DNA of 64,000 nt, taken from the NCBI GenBank assembly GCA_014381825.1, contig JACNKX010000116.1, positions 1 to 64,000 on the forward strand, written 5' to 3'. This document shows, piece by piece, positions 19,882-29,785 of the stretch. Position numbers and translations under genes: made by a program. The stretch's first letter is position 1. Each line of letters begins with the position of its first letter. The DNA comes from Planctomycetota bacterium. Its GTDB lineage: Bacteria > Planctomycetota > Planctomycetia > Pirellulales > Pirellulaceae. The notes under the pieces were generated by a model. It was not told the DNA's origin. It was given only the letters and a program-made list of their open reading frames with translations, and searched no databases.

Positions 19882-21582
19882 GTGCGCCACCCGTCTCTGT
19901 ACTCAATCGTTTGTCTTTGTCTGCTCGCGACAACTGTCTGCGCATCGCGAATCAGCGCGCAACAGCAAGAAGAAGGACGGGCGGCCAAGTTGCGGCGCGA
20001 GATGTCTTCGTCTCGCCGAGTTGGCTACCTACGGCAGCGAGAGGAAAGTGGCTCGGGAAAATCGGTCTTTGTCCTAAAGGACGCCTACGACAAGAAAACT
20101 TATCGAATTATCGAAGAGTCCGGGTTAGACCTTGCCGCTTTCGTCGACCGATATGTTTCGCTGCATGGAGATACCGAGAGCGAAGCGAGTGGGACTCAAA
20201 GGAGATTCAGCGTTGAACGCGTGACGGCGTTCGACGATCGAGAACCAGTTAGCGCTCGCGCTAGCATCGTTCGCCCCGCTGCGTTTGAGGCAGTAGACGC
20301 TCGACCAATTGAGCCTCCGTCGGAGCTGGACGACATTCGTGTCGCCGCTCTGACCGACGGCCTTCCGGCTCCGTCTGAAGTCCTTGGTCAGACCCAGGCG
20401 CCGCTGACGATCGATATCGACACGACGCCCGACAACTACGTGATCGAGGCACCGGTCACCGACTTCGATTGGTTACGGCCTCCAGCGACCGGAAACAATG
20501 GCCTTGGTGGGCGCGCCTGGATTCGTGGCGAGTATTTGATGTGGCTGACCGACAGTCTGCGCACGCCAGCCTTGATTACGACAAGCCCCACTGGCACTCC
20601 GCGCGCCATGGCGGGTGTACTCGGCGAAACCGACACGCGCAGTTTGTATGGCGGCAGCACGATCAACAATGATCCGCACACAGGTGCCAGGATACGCGGA
20701 GGCTTTTGGTGGGACGCGGCTCACAAGATGGGCCTCGAAGGCGAATACTTAATGCTCGACGAGCAATCGTCTGAGTACCAAGCAACGTCGACCGGCGATC
20801 CGATTATTGCACGTCCGTTCTTTGACATCGTCAATGGACAAGAGACTGCCGAGCTAGTCGCGTTCCCCAACGTGGTTGGCGGCAGCATCCGTGCGACGGC
20901 GCTAACGAATCTCCGCTCAGGCGGTGTTTGGATGCGATTTGATCCGCATGGAACGGGCAGCCCGTGTGAAGCTCGGTCTGGACGGAAGCTCGATTGGGTA
21001 CTCGGCTATCGGTACATGAAGTTGGAAGATGACATAAGGATCAGCGAAGATCTCGAATCGCTCGACGTGGCGAACCCGGGGACCTTCGTAATTGAAGATG
21101 GGTTCACGACCGACAACAAGTTTCACGGGGTCGAAGTCGGCGCCGTCTATGAAGCCGATCGCGGACCTCTGTTCATCGAAGCGCTCTCCAAAATCGCTGT
21201 CGGTAACAACCATCAAGTCGCCAACATCACCGGCTTCAGCGATATTACGGAGCTTGGTTTACTGGAGCGATTTCCCGGCGGAGTCCTCGCTCAGCGAACG
21301 AATATCGGTCACTATTCCCGCGACGAGCTGGCGATCATTCCACAGTTGGGTGTAACGCTCGGCTGGCGCATTACACGGCGATTCAGTCTGACTGCAGGCT
21401 ACACGCTGATTTACTTCAGCAACGTTGTTCGAGCGGGCGACCAGATCAGCACGGACGTGAATCCCAACCTCTTCCCACCAGAAGCTGTTCCTTTCTCGGG
21501 CGCTCTCCGTCCTGAGTTCGCGTGGCGCGAAAGCGATTTCTGGGCGCACGGCGCATCCTTCGGCGCCGACTTCCGGTGGTAA
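19882..21582 (+). CDS. BBP7-family outer-membrane beta-barrel protein
   Basis: A 566-residue protein with a signal peptide (residues 1-26, ...ASRISAQ) and an unstructured, charged linker. From about residue 205 comes a barrel region typical of the planctomycete BBP7 family: GGRAWIRGEYLMWL near its start, GARIRGGFWWD, WVLGYRYMKLEDD, and the C-terminal GYTLIYFSNVVRAGDQISTDVNPN ending FGADFRW. The last residue is aromatic, as expected of an outer-membrane barrel. The start is GTG 19882 with GGAG eight nt upstream. It precedes the large surface protein by 130 nt on the same strand, so both may be expressed together. Confidence 0.9.
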   Translation: MRHPSLYSIVCLCLLATTVCASRISAQQQEEGRAAKLRREMSSSRRVGYLRQREESGSGKSVFVLKDAYDKKTYRIIEESGLDLAAFVDRYVSLHGDTESEASGTQRRFSVERVTAFDDREPVSARASIVRPAAFEAVDARPIEPPSELDDIRVAALTDGLPAPSEVLGQTQAPLTIDIDTTPDNYVIEAPVTDFDWLRPPATGNNGLGGRAWIRGEYLMWLTDSLRTPALITTSPTGTPRAMAGVLGETDTRSLYGGSTINNDPHTGARIRGGFWWDAAHKMGLEGEYLMLDEQSSEYQATSTGDPIIARPFFDIVNGQETAELVAFPNVVGGSIRATALTNLRSGGVWMRFDPHGTGSPCEARSGRKLDWVLGYRYMKLEDDIRISEDLESLDVANPGTFVIEDGFTTDNKFHGVEVGAVYEADRGPLFIEALSKIAVGNNHQVANITGFSDITELGLLERFPGGVLAQRTNIGHYSRDELAIIPQLGVTLGWRITRRFSLTAGYTLIYFSNVVRAGDQISTDVNPNLFPPEAVPFSGALRPEFAWRESDFWAHGASFGADFRW

Positions 21583-21711
21583 CGATCAGATCAACTATGA
21601 CGATTTGATCAAGTTGCCGGATTGGCTCTCCGATAACTCAAACCGATGTGTTGCGGTTCGCGCTGCGCGCACCGCTAGCTACTCCTCTCCCATCAACAAC
21701 GCAATGTTGGA

Positions 21712-24700
21712 ATGACGATGATGCGATTTCGCCGAGCCGGTCAGAGCGTTTCGAAGGCACTCCGCCAGTGGATCACGGGCAACCGATCGCATCGACGGAG
21801 CCGACAAGCTCGCCGACAGATGTTGTTCGAACCGCTTGAGAACCGGCGTTTGTTAGCGGCCGGCACGGACTTGGCCGCCATCATCGGAACCGTCTTCGAT
21901 GACTTCAGCGGCGACGGTTTCAGCCCCGGCGAGGAAGTGGCCAGCGCGACGGTGAATCTCTATGCCGACACGAACGCCAACGGCACGTTTGAGCCGGGTG
22001 TGGGCGACGTGTTTCAAACGTCAACGACAACCAACGCCAGTGGCCAGTATCGGTTCAGCAATCTCACGGCGGGTAGCTATTTCGTCCAGCAACCTGCGCA
22101 GACTGTTTCCGGTTCGACGTTGTTGGCGGCCAACAGTATCGTGGCTGTCATCTCGGCGACGGACGTGCAAGGAACTGTGATTCGGACGATCGATACGTTC
22201 AATTCGACAACGCATTCGGTCAGCGATACGACAAACGATGCAGTTCCTGTAACGGACGTTGCCACGGCAACCGAAGCCATCGGCGGCGAACGCGACCTGC
22301 GAGTGAATCTGACTTCGGCCGTCGGAGCATTGCAACTCAGCTCGAATGATCCGTTAACGCCGGGCGTCCTGACATTCAACACGACTGGCGCCGCGACCGG
22401 CGAACGCGTTCTCACGTGGGATGGTACTGATGGCGATGCGACTTCGGTCAGCGATGCTGGGCTCGGCGGCATCGACCTGACTTCGACGGGCAGTGCGACT
22501 GGATTCAACCTCACGATCGGTGCCGACTTAGCCGGCGGAACGATTTCTTTGCGCGTGTATACCGACGATGGAGCAGCGGGGACCGCGAGCCGATTCTCCA
22601 CCGCAACGATCAACCTGCCAGTGACTGGCGGTTCGGCGACCGCGCTCGAGTACATTCCATTCAGCAGTTTCACGACCGGTGGCGGAGGTGGCGCTGACTT
22701 TACGAGCGTTGGAGCGATCGAAGCCGAGATTACCGGTGTCGCGAACTTCGATGGCGAGATTGATCTCGTCACGGTTGTCGGGCCGACGCTTGTCACGCGG
22801 GATTTCGCGAATTTCGAGTCGGCGGACCTAAGTCTGACCAAGACGGTCAGCAATACGACGCCGAACGTCGGCGACAGCGTCACGTTTACGCTGACACTTG
22901 CCAACGCGGGACCAGACGCAGCGAGCAATGTCACCGTCGGCGACACGCTTCCGGCAGGAATGACATTCGTCTCATCGACGCCCAGCCAAGGAACGTACGA
23001 CAGCGGAACCGGCGTCTGGACCGTTGGTTCGTTGACCAGCGGAAGCAACGCCACTTTGCAAATCGTCGCTTCGATTGCCTCGACGGGTGCAAAGACGAAC
23101 ACGACACAAGTGACCGCGGCGGAACAGTTCGATCCCGACTCGACGCCGAACAACAGCATCGCCATGGAAGACGATCAGGACGACGCTTCGCTGACGCCTA
23201 CCATCGCCGATCTCTCCCTGATCAAGACCGTAGATAATCCCAGCCCCAACGTCGGTCAAAACGTGACGTTTACACTAACGCTTGCCAACGCCGGTCCCGA
23301 CGGAGCCACCAACGTCACCGTCGGCGATACGCTGCCGACCGGTATGACGTTCGTTTCGTCAACGCCGAGCCAGGGCACCTATAACAACGGTACCGGCGTG
23401 TGGACCGTTGGCTCCGTGGCAAGTGGCAGCAACGCGACATTGCAAATTGTGGCCTCGGTTGATTCGACCGGAACGAAGACGAACACGGCGCAAGTCGCCG
23501 CGTCGGACCAGGCCGACTCGGACTCAACGCCAAACAACAGCGTCGCCATGGAAGACGATCAAGACAGCGCGGGGTTGACTGCCCCGATCGCCGATTTGTC
23601 GTTAACGAAGACTGTCGACAACGCCTCGCCAAACGTCGGAGAGAACATCACGTTCACGTTGACGGCGGCAAACGCGGGACCAGACTCCGCAACGAACGTT
23701 GCAATTACGGACGTGCTGCCTGCGGGTTTAACGTTTGTTTCGTCGGTGCCAAGCCAAGGAACCTTCGCCAGTGGAACGGGTGTCTGGACCGTTGGCACGA
23801 TCGCCAACGCCGGTAATGCAACCCTGCAAGTTGTGGCGACCGTCGGCTCGGTTGGCGCTAAATCGAACACCGCTCAAGTCACCGCATCCGATCAGGCCGA
23901 CTCGGACTCGACACCAAACAACGGAGTCGCCAGCGAAGACGATCAAGAGACTGTGGTTGTGACTCCGCAGATCGCTGATCTCTCGCTGACGAAGTCAGTT
24001 GACGTCGCGTCGCCGAATGTGGGCGACAACGTCACGTTTACCTTGACACTTGCCAACGCAGGCCCGAATTCGGCGACCGGCGCAATCGCGACCGATGTCT
24101 TGCCGACTGGATTGACGTTTGTCTCGTCGACACCCAGCCAAGGAACCTACGTGAGCGGAACAGGCGTCTGGACAGCTGGCACGATCACCAGCGGAGCCAG
24201 TGCCACGCTTCAGATCACAGCCACCGTGGCCTCCTCCGGCACGAAGGCGAACACGGCCGAAATCACCGCAGTCGACCAGGCCGACTCAGACTCGACGCCG
24301 AACAATAGCGTCGCTTCCGAAGACGATCAATCCGCCGTTTCGGTGACCCCACAAATCGCAGATCTTTCGATTGCCAAGACGGTCAGCAACGCGTCGCCAA
24401 ACGTCGGTGATAATGTCACGTTCACGGTCACCGTCAGCAACGCAGGGCCCGACTCGACGACGAATGTCTCCGTGATGGATACGTTTCCAGCTGGTATGAC
24501 TTTCGTTTCCGCAACGCCATCTCAAGGATCGTACGACAACGCGACAGGCATCTGGACGGTTGGCAGCGTTGCCAATGCAGCGAATCCGACGTTGTCGATC
24601 GTTGCGTCGGTGAGTGCCGCGATGAGTCAAACGAATTCGGTCGAGATCACTGCTTCCGATCAATTCGATCCAGATTCAACACCGAACAACGGTGTAACGA

Positions 24701-26310
24701 CGGAAGACGACCTCGCAAGCATTTCTCTAACTCCCACGGCAGCGGATCTCTCGTTGACCAAGACCGTTAGCGACGCGACACCGAACGTGGGTGACAACGT
24801 TACGTTCACGGTGACGGTCACCAGCGCCGGTCCCGATACGGCCACGAATGTTGTGGTTACCGATTTGCTGCCCCCAGATCTGACGTTCGTATCGTCGACA
24901 CCCAGTCAAGGAACTTACAGCGGTGTGACAGGGCTGTGGACGGTCGGCTCGGTCGGAAATGGAGCGTCGGCGAGCTTGCAACTTGTCGCGACCGTCGCAT
25001 CGACCGGGGCAAAGAACAACTCGGCACAAGTCACGGCTTCCGACCAACAAGATCCCGACTCGACCGTCAACAATGGCGTAGCGAGCGAGGACGATCAAGC
25101 CAGCGTCGCGGTAACACCACAATTGATCGATCTGTCGCTCGCTAAGACGGTCGACAACGCGACGCCCAACGTCAGCGATAATGTCACTTTCACAGTAACT
25201 GTCACGAACGCCGGACCGGACGATGCGACGGGCGTCGCCGTTCTCGACACACTTCCGACAGGGCTGACGTTCGTGTCGTCGACGCCAAGTCAGGGTTCGT
25301 ACGTCAACGGCACAGGTGTTTGGACGGTTGGATCAATCGCTAACGGTGCGAACGCGACATTACAGCTTGTTGCTAGTGTTGATGCGGCCGGTATCAAAAC
25401 GAATTCAGCGCAGGTCAGCGCTGCAGGCCAAACCGATGCCGATTCGACGCCTAACAACAGCGTCGCTTCGGAAGACGATCAGGCGAGCGTCACGTTGACG
25501 CCCCAGGACGCTGACCTTTCGTTGACAAATACCGTCGACGACGCGACTCCGACATCAGGTCAGAATGTGACGTTTACGGTGACGGTTTCGAACGCCGGGC
25601 CATCGAGTGCGACGAACGTCGTCGTCCAAGATTCGCTTCCCACCGGATTGACGTTAGTATCATCGACGCCAAGTCAAGGAACCTTCGACAGCGCGACGGG
25701 ACAATGGACCGCAGGCACGATTGCGAGCGGCGGTTCTGCGACACTTCAACTCGTTGCGACGGTCAGTACATCCGGCACGAAGACGAACACGGCCCAAGTG
25801 CTTAGTGTTGATCAAAACGATCCCGATTCAACACCGAACAACAGCGTCGCGACCGAAGACGATCAAGATGATACTGCGTTAACACCAGAGGTGGTGGACC
25901 TTTCGGTGACACAGACCGTCAACAACGCCATGGTAAACGTTGGCGACAATGTCATCTTCACCATTCAAGTCTCGAACGCCGGACCGCAAGACGCCACAAA
26001 CGTCGCTGTTCGAGACAACTTGCCAACTGGCATGACCTTCGTGTCTTCGACGCCCAGCCAAGGCGCGTTCGACAACGCGACCGGCATTTGGAGCGTAGGA
26101 TCGGTTGCCAACGGCGCTTCTGCTACTTTGACGATCACCGCCAGTGTCGACACTCTCGGCTTGAAGAGCAATACTGTCCAAGTCAGCGCCACAGATCAAT
26201 TCGACGTCGACTCCACGCCTGACAACAGCGTCGAGGCCGAGGACGATCAAGCTAACGTCCTCGTAATTCCTCCACGCACATTATCAAAGCGCGCGTTCTT
26301 GGCTCGATAG
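21712..26310 (+). CDS. Large secreted DUF11-repeat surface protein with SdrD-B-like domain
   Basis: A 1532-residue protein. The basic N-terminus carries the planctomycete motif 'EPLENRRLLA' at about residues 42-51, found in many of their large exported proteins. A SdrD-B/Cna-B-like domain follows (IIGTVFDDFSGDGFSPGEE...GQYRFSNLTAGSYFV), then a beta-rich region to about residue 370. Nine DUF11 repeats of exactly 128 residues come next, beginning '(A/I/V)DLS(L/I/V)' at residues 371, 499, 627 and so on. The protein ends in a basic tail, PPRTLSKRAFLAR, with no LPXTG or barrel domain. It is likely a fibrous cell-surface or matrix protein. Confidence 0.92.
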   Translation: MTMMRFRRAGQSVSKALRQWITGNRSHRRSRQARRQMLFEPLENRRLLAAGTDLAAIIGTVFDDFSGDGFSPGEEVASATVNLYADTNANGTFEPGVGDVFQTSTTTNASGQYRFSNLTAGSYFVQQPAQTVSGSTLLAANSIVAVISATDVQGTVIRTIDTFNSTTHSVSDTTNDAVPVTDVATATEAIGGERDLRVNLTSAVGALQLSSNDPLTPGVLTFNTTGAATGERVLTWDGTDGDATSVSDAGLGGIDLTSTGSATGFNLTIGADLAGGTISLRVYTDDGAAGTASRFSTATINLPVTGGSATALEYIPFSSFTTGGGGGADFTSVGAIEAEITGVANFDGEIDLVTVVGPTLVTRDFANFESADLSLTKTVSNTTPNVGDSVTFTLTLANAGPDAASNVTVGDTLPAGMTFVSSTPSQGTYDSGTGVWTVGSLTSGSNATLQIVASIASTGAKTNTTQVTAAEQFDPDSTPNNSIAMEDDQDDASLTPTIADLSLIKTVDNPSPNVGQNVTFTLTLANAGPDGATNVTVGDTLPTGMTFVSSTPSQGTYNNGTGVWTVGSVASGSNATLQIVASVDSTGTKTNTAQVAASDQADSDSTPNNSVAMEDDQDSAGLTAPIADLSLTKTVDNASPNVGENITFTLTAANAGPDSATNVAITDVLPAGLTFVSSVPSQGTFASGTGVWTVGTIANAGNATLQVVATVGSVGAKSNTAQVTASDQADSDSTPNNGVASEDDQETVVVTPQIADLSLTKSVDVASPNVGDNVTFTLTLANAGPNSATGAIATDVLPTGLTFVSSTPSQGTYVSGTGVWTAGTITSGASATLQITATVASSGTKANTAEITAVDQADSDSTPNNSVASEDDQSAVSVTPQIADLSIAKTVSNASPNVGDNVTFTVTVSNAGPDSTTNVSVMDTFPAGMTFVSATPSQGSYDNATGIWTVGSVANAANPTLSIVASVSAAMSQTNSVEITASDQFDPDSTPNNGVTTEDDLASISLTPTAADLSLTKTVSDATPNVGDNVTFTVTVTSAGPDTATNVVVTDLLPPDLTFVSSTPSQGTYSGVTGLWTVGSVGNGASASLQLVATVASTGAKNNSAQVTASDQQDPDSTVNNGVASEDDQASVAVTPQLIDLSLAKTVDNATPNVSDNVTFTVTVTNAGPDDATGVAVLDTLPTGLTFVSSTPSQGSYVNGTGVWTVGSIANGANATLQLVASVDAAGIKTNSAQVSAAGQTDADSTPNNSVASEDDQASVTLTPQDADLSLTNTVDDATPTSGQNVTFTVTVSNAGPSSATNVVVQDSLPTGLTLVSSTPSQGTFDSATGQWTAGTIASGGSATLQLVATVSTSGTKTNTAQVLSVDQNDPDSTPNNSVATEDDQDDTALTPEVVDLSVTQTVNNAMVNVGDNVIFTIQVSNAGPQDATNVAVRDNLPTGMTFVSSTPSQGAFDNATGIWSVGSVANGASATLTITASVDTLGLKSNTVQVSATDQFDVDSTPDNSVEAEDDQANVLVIPPRTLSKRAFLAR
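22822..26277 (+). repeat. Nine DUF11 repeats, each exactly 384 nt
   Basis: The first base of the '(A/I/V)DLS' codon lies at 22822, 23206, 23590, 23974, 24358, 24742, 25126, 25510 and 25894. All eight intervals are 384 nt. Each repeat has the landmarks TVxxxxPNVGxNVTFT, NAGPxxATNV, LPxGxTFVSSTPSQGxY and QxDxDSTPNNxVAxEDDQ. Nucleotide sequences have diverged widely but no indel has been fixed. Confidence 0.93.
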
Positions 26311-26319
26311 GACAGTTCG

Positions 26320-26553
26320 ATGCGGATCCCATACACGAAGCTGACGCCAGCGACGCTTCGAAGTGTTGTTCAGGAATTCGTCACTCGCGACGGCACGGAC
26401 CATTCGTCCGTTGAGCGGCGCGTCGAGCGTGTGCTGCGGCAGTTAGAGGCTGGTCGTGTCGAGGTGCATTTCGATGACGAAACCGCCACCTGCAACATCG
26501 TGAACGTCGAATCCGGCGCAGCTCCACCTGCGGACGGTGCAGGGGCGTGCTGA
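26320..26553 (+). CDS. UPF0270 (YheU-like) small protein
   Basis: A 77-residue protein with the UPF0270 pattern: MRIPYTKLTPATL at the start, QEFVTRDGTD at about residues 18-27, a helical middle with RRVERVLRQLEAG, and a C-terminal acidic strand FDDETATCNIV. The family is small, cytoplasmic and of unknown function, best known from proteobacteria. The last 12 residues are an Ala/Gly/Pro-rich extension. It begins 10 nt after the large surface protein and may be cotranscribed with it, although no functional link is known. It converges on the next gene. Confidence 0.8.
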   Translation: MRIPYTKLTPATLRSVVQEFVTRDGTDHSSVERRVERVLRQLEAGRVEVHFDDETATCNIVNVESGAAPPADGAGAC

Positions 26554-26607
26554 AAAACCTCGATTCACTGCAGAAGTTGGTCGCAGCGCGTTTTATCTCT
26601 TCGAGAC

Positions 26608-27993
26608 TTAGACGTTCAGGCGTGAAACGCCTTTCGACAGATCAACACATACGGTTACCTCACGTTCCTTCGCATAGTAAGTTCCCGGCACGAGGGAAAG
26701 AACCGAGGTAACTGGTTTCAAGGTCGCTGTGGTGCCATCTGATTCAAACTTCGGTGGACCGCCAGACAAGAGCGGCATTCGTACCGTGAAGGATTCACAA
26801 GCAAACGGAGCCGTCAGTTTTAGTTGATTACCGGATTGCTCGACGCCAGTCAGTTCCTTTGCTGCCCAGTAACGGGCGATCTCGCTGTTCTTCATCCAGA
26901 TCAAGTTGTCGAAGCGTTCGTGCAGCCGCCTGACGACTTCACGAAAGATCTTGAAGCCAACTTCTTCGCCGTTGAAATGAATTCCTGTCCAATGGCAGAC
27001 GATGATCGCTGGCTCGCCGCGAGTGATCACTTCGACCATGCGACCTGTCTCGAGATCCGGCGTGATGAATCGATCAAGTTGTCCGCGACTAGAGCAATCC
27101 CAGCCACCGGTCCAATCGCCAGTGCATCCGATAATCGACACGACACACTTAGGATCATCTGATTCCAGGCCGGAAGCGTATTCGACACGCGGCGCGACAC
27201 TTCGATCGCCTTCGGCGTATAAGTGACGGAAGTAATGTGGGATCTCGGCTCCGTAAATATCCCGACACGCCATTAATGTTGCCTGGGACAATTCAGGAAG
27301 CACACGATTGCCGAAACCGCCGGGTGTTGTGACACCCTCGCAAGGCAAATCGATGTTCTTCAGGATCTGTAACGCATACCGCATGTAGTCGGCAATTTGT
27401 TCTGCCGATTTGTCGTCGGTCCAACGCCAGTTTTCGACGTACTCCGGCCCGAACTTCGGATATGGGTGCCCAGTCTCAATGTCGATAACTCGAGTGTGTG
27501 TCACCATCTCGGGATGAATATCCCAGTTGGGAACCATTAGCTTTTGCACCAAGTCGATGCTGGCGACAAGCTCCTTGCGCGTCCACCCAGGGACTTCACG
27601 ATCAAGTCGCCCAACGCAAGCCGGATACGGCACGATGCTGTATTTTCCTTTGACGCCTTGCTCGGCACACCATTCACCGAACCGGCGCACGAAGCTGTCG
27701 GGAATCTCCAGCGGCATCTTCCGCCAGTCATGGGCATAGCGCTCATTATTCCACGCGGCGGCAAACTGTGGGATCGCGAACCGATTTAGATTCACGAGAC
27801 ATGTCGAGTCGTCGATGATCAGCGAGACGGGAACACGGTTGCGCGGATTGAGAACTTTGATCGAAGCATCTTGCTTTGGTCGCTCGCCTGGCATTTGAGC
27901 GATCGCTTGCTGTGATGCTGCCCCCAGTCCAGCACCGATTATCGTCGCTCCACTCGTCGCCAGGAAACTGCGTCGTGTATCGCGCCACATCAT
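26608..27993 (-). CDS. Tat-exported polysaccharide-deacetylase-like protein
   Basis: A 461-residue protein. The Tat signal MMWRDTRRSFLATSGATIIGAG is followed by AQA-type cleavage. The body resembles the NodB/polysaccharide deacetylase (beta/alpha)7 fold: an early LIIDD strand that could give the metal/catalytic Asp, a substrate-strand region GVTTPGGFGNR, and a late CHWTGIHFNGEE segment. The His-x-x-x-His metal motif is not obvious in its standard place, so deacetylase activity is an inference from the fold. A beta-rich C-terminal region of about 60 residues follows. It is divergent from the lactonase gene, with 114 nt between them. Confidence 0.65.
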   Translation of the reverse strand: MMWRDTRRSFLATSGATIIGAGLGAASQQAIAQMPGERPKQDASIKVLNPRNRVPVSLIIDDSTCLVNLNRFAIPQFAAAWNNERYAHDWRKMPLEIPDSFVRRFGEWCAEQGVKGKYSIVPYPACVGRLDREVPGWTRKELVASIDLVQKLMVPNWDIHPEMVTHTRVIDIETGHPYPKFGPEYVENWRWTDDKSAEQIADYMRYALQILKNIDLPCEGVTTPGGFGNRVLPELSQATLMACRDIYGAEIPHYFRHLYAEGDRSVAPRVEYASGLESDDPKCVVSIIGCTGDWTGGWDCSSRGQLDRFITPDLETGRMVEVITRGEPAIIVCHWTGIHFNGEEVGFKIFREVVRRLHERFDNLIWMKNSEIARYWAAKELTGVEQSGNQLKLTAPFACESFTVRMPLLSGGPPKFESDGTTATLKPVTSVLSLVPGTYYAKEREVTVCVDLSKGVSRLNV

Positions 27994-28107
27994 GATGACC
28001 CTCGTAGCCGTAGTTGTCGCTCAACGAGTCGATTAGAATACCACAGTTCGATTGACGAAGCACAAGCTTCACGCTCATCACACTGACATCGCGTTTGCGA
28101 GATCACA

Positions 28108-29094
28108 ATGCGTCACTTTCCACTGTCTACTTGTGCCCTGATTGTTTTTTGCCTCGCAGGACATGCATCGGCTGACGCCGGCGATATCTTCGTCGGCGAT
28201 GGAGAAGCACAACTTGTACTGTCCGAACATGCAGGCGAGGGGCCCGCGTGGGACCACAAGCTTGGCTTGCTGTTCAGTGGGCATGGCAGCATTATGCGAA
28301 TGGCTCGCGACGGTAGCGTCGATTTCCATCGCCAAGGTGCAGGCACTAACGGATTGCTGTTCGATAAAGACGGATCACTACTCGCCTGTGAACCCGCGCT
28401 GCGACGTGTGACTCGCACCAACACAGCCGGCAAATTGAAGGTGCTCGCCGAGGACTATGATGGAATGCCATTCAATCAGCCGAACGATATCACGGTTGAT
28501 TCGAAGGGCCGCATCTACTTCTCCGATCCCCAGTACGGCGAACGAAGCAAGATGAAGATGCTCGACGCTGAAGGTCGCCAAGTCGAAGGTGTCTATCGCA
28601 TCGACCCAGATGGCAAGGTCACCCGGGTCATCACGCATGAAGTCGATCGCCCCAACGGTCTAGTGGTGACGCCCGACGACCGGTTCCTGTTTGTTGCGGA
28701 CAACAATAATAACGAAGTTGGTGGAGCGCGAAAGCTCTGGCGATTCGCGATGAAGTCAAATGGCTCGGTCGATCTGGCGAGCCGGACTCTGCTATACGAT
28801 TGGGGCAATTCGCGCGGGCCGGATGGAATGGTGCTTGATGCGGCGGGCCGAGTGTACGTCGCCGGTGGAATCAATAAACCAAATCCACCCAACGAAACCG
28901 ACGAGAAGCTCGGCGGCGTTTATGTCTTCTCGTCGGAAGGCAAATTGCTGGCGTTCGTTCGCGTGCCGAGAGACGAGGTCACCAACTGCACCTTTGGCGG
29001 CGAAGACTTGAAGACACTGTTCGTCACCGCTGGCGGCACGCTGTGGAGCGTTCGCACGACAACGCCTGGCCAATTGCTATGGCCTCGTCGATAG
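28108..29094 (+). CDS. Secreted SMP-30/gluconolactonase family protein
   Basis: A 328-residue six-bladed propeller. The signal peptide ends near residue 22 (...LAGHASA). Family motifs seen are EGPAWDHKLGLLFS (the first metal-ligand Glu), NDITVDSKGRIYFSDPQYG, RPNGLVVTPDDRFLFVADN and GPDGMVLDAAGRVYV. These give the Glu/Asn/Asp set that binds the divalent metal in SMP-30 lactonases. Exported members hydrolyse sugar-acid lactones in the periplasm. It is followed seven nt later by the VTT gene and then by a sugar-acid dehydratase, which fits an oxidative, non-phosphorylating sugar pathway. Confidence 0.9.
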   Translation: MRHFPLSTCALIVFCLAGHASADAGDIFVGDGEAQLVLSEHAGEGPAWDHKLGLLFSGHGSIMRMARDGSVDFHRQGAGTNGLLFDKDGSLLACEPALRRVTRTNTAGKLKVLAEDYDGMPFNQPNDITVDSKGRIYFSDPQYGERSKMKMLDAEGRQVEGVYRIDPDGKVTRVITHEVDRPNGLVVTPDDRFLFVADNNNNEVGGARKLWRFAMKSNGSVDLASRTLLYDWGNSRGPDGMVLDAAGRVYVAGGINKPNPPNETDEKLGGVYVFSSEGKLLAFVRVPRDEVTNCTFGGEDLKTLFVTAGGTLWSVRTTTPGQLLWPRR

Positions 29095-29101
29095 GTTCCG
29101 T

Positions 29102-29785
29102 ATGAAACCTTTCATCCGCCCGATGATCGTGATGAGCTTGATCTTGCTCGTACCGATCGTCCCGTTCTTGTTGTTCGGTGCGGACTTTGAAGCTTGGGTT
29201 GAACGGTGGTCCGAACAGCCGTATTCGAAGCCGGTAACAGCGTTGTTCATTGTTGGTCTCTTGGCGACTGACATCTTGTTGCCAACACCATCGAGCATGA
29301 TCAGTACGCTTGGAGGATGGCAACTCGGTACGTTTGGGGGAACGCTAGCCTCGTGGATTGGAATGTCGCTCGGAGCTGTCATCGGATTTGTGCTGGCTAG
29401 AAAATGGGGCAGGCCGTTCGCCCTTTGGCTTTCGAGTGAAGAAGACCTCGCCCGGATGCACGGTTTAAGCGAGCGATTCGGACCAGCCGTTTTGATTGTG
29501 GGGCGCGGAGTCCCTGTTCTCGCGGAAGCAAGCGTCCTGCTCATGGGTGTTCATCGCTTGAGTTGGCGGCGGTTTCTGCCGGCTGTCTTGTTCAGCAATC
29601 TCGTCATCGCATTCGCTTACTCGGCGTTCGGGAAATTCGCCGAAGAGAATCAGTGGTTGCCGTTAGCGCTGGGTGTATCCATTGCACTTCCGGTTCTGTT
29701 GGCGACAATGGTAGCCCGCTTCCTGCCAACTTCGAATACTACCACTGAATCTGAACCAGAAACGACCGATCACAATGAGCAATGA
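29102..29785 (+). CDS. VTT-domain (DedA-like) membrane protein
   Basis: A 227-residue membrane protein. An N-terminal helix lies at residues 8-26. The VTT (SNARE-associated) domain spans about 45-210, with the helix-breaking [21 protein letters not shown] re-entrant loop, [13 protein letters not shown], and [26 protein letters not shown], the second re-entrant region with its Arg/Glu pair. DedA-type proteins act in membrane lipid transbilayer movement or ion/proton-dependent transport. The last 11 nt overlap the dehydratase start, so translation is coupled. A role in lactone or sugar-acid handling is suggested only by position. Confidence 0.82.
   Translation: MKPFIRPMIVMSLILLVPIVPFLLFGADFEAWVERWSEQPYSKPVTALFIVGLLATDILLPTPSSMISTLGGWQLGTFGGTLASWIGMSLGAVIGFVLARKWGRPFALWLSSEEDLARMHGLSERFGPAVLIVGRGVPVLAEASVLLMGVHRLSWRRFLPAVLFSNLVIAFAYSAFGKFAEENQWLPLALGVSIALPVLLATMVARFLPTSNTTTESEPETTDHNEQ

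Noticed and set aside
22077-23165. Long antisense frame (362 codons) opposite the DUF11 protein
   Set aside because: It is a compositional shadow: Thr/Ser/Val codons of the sense repeats produce stop-poor antisense frames, and the same occurs opposite later repeats.
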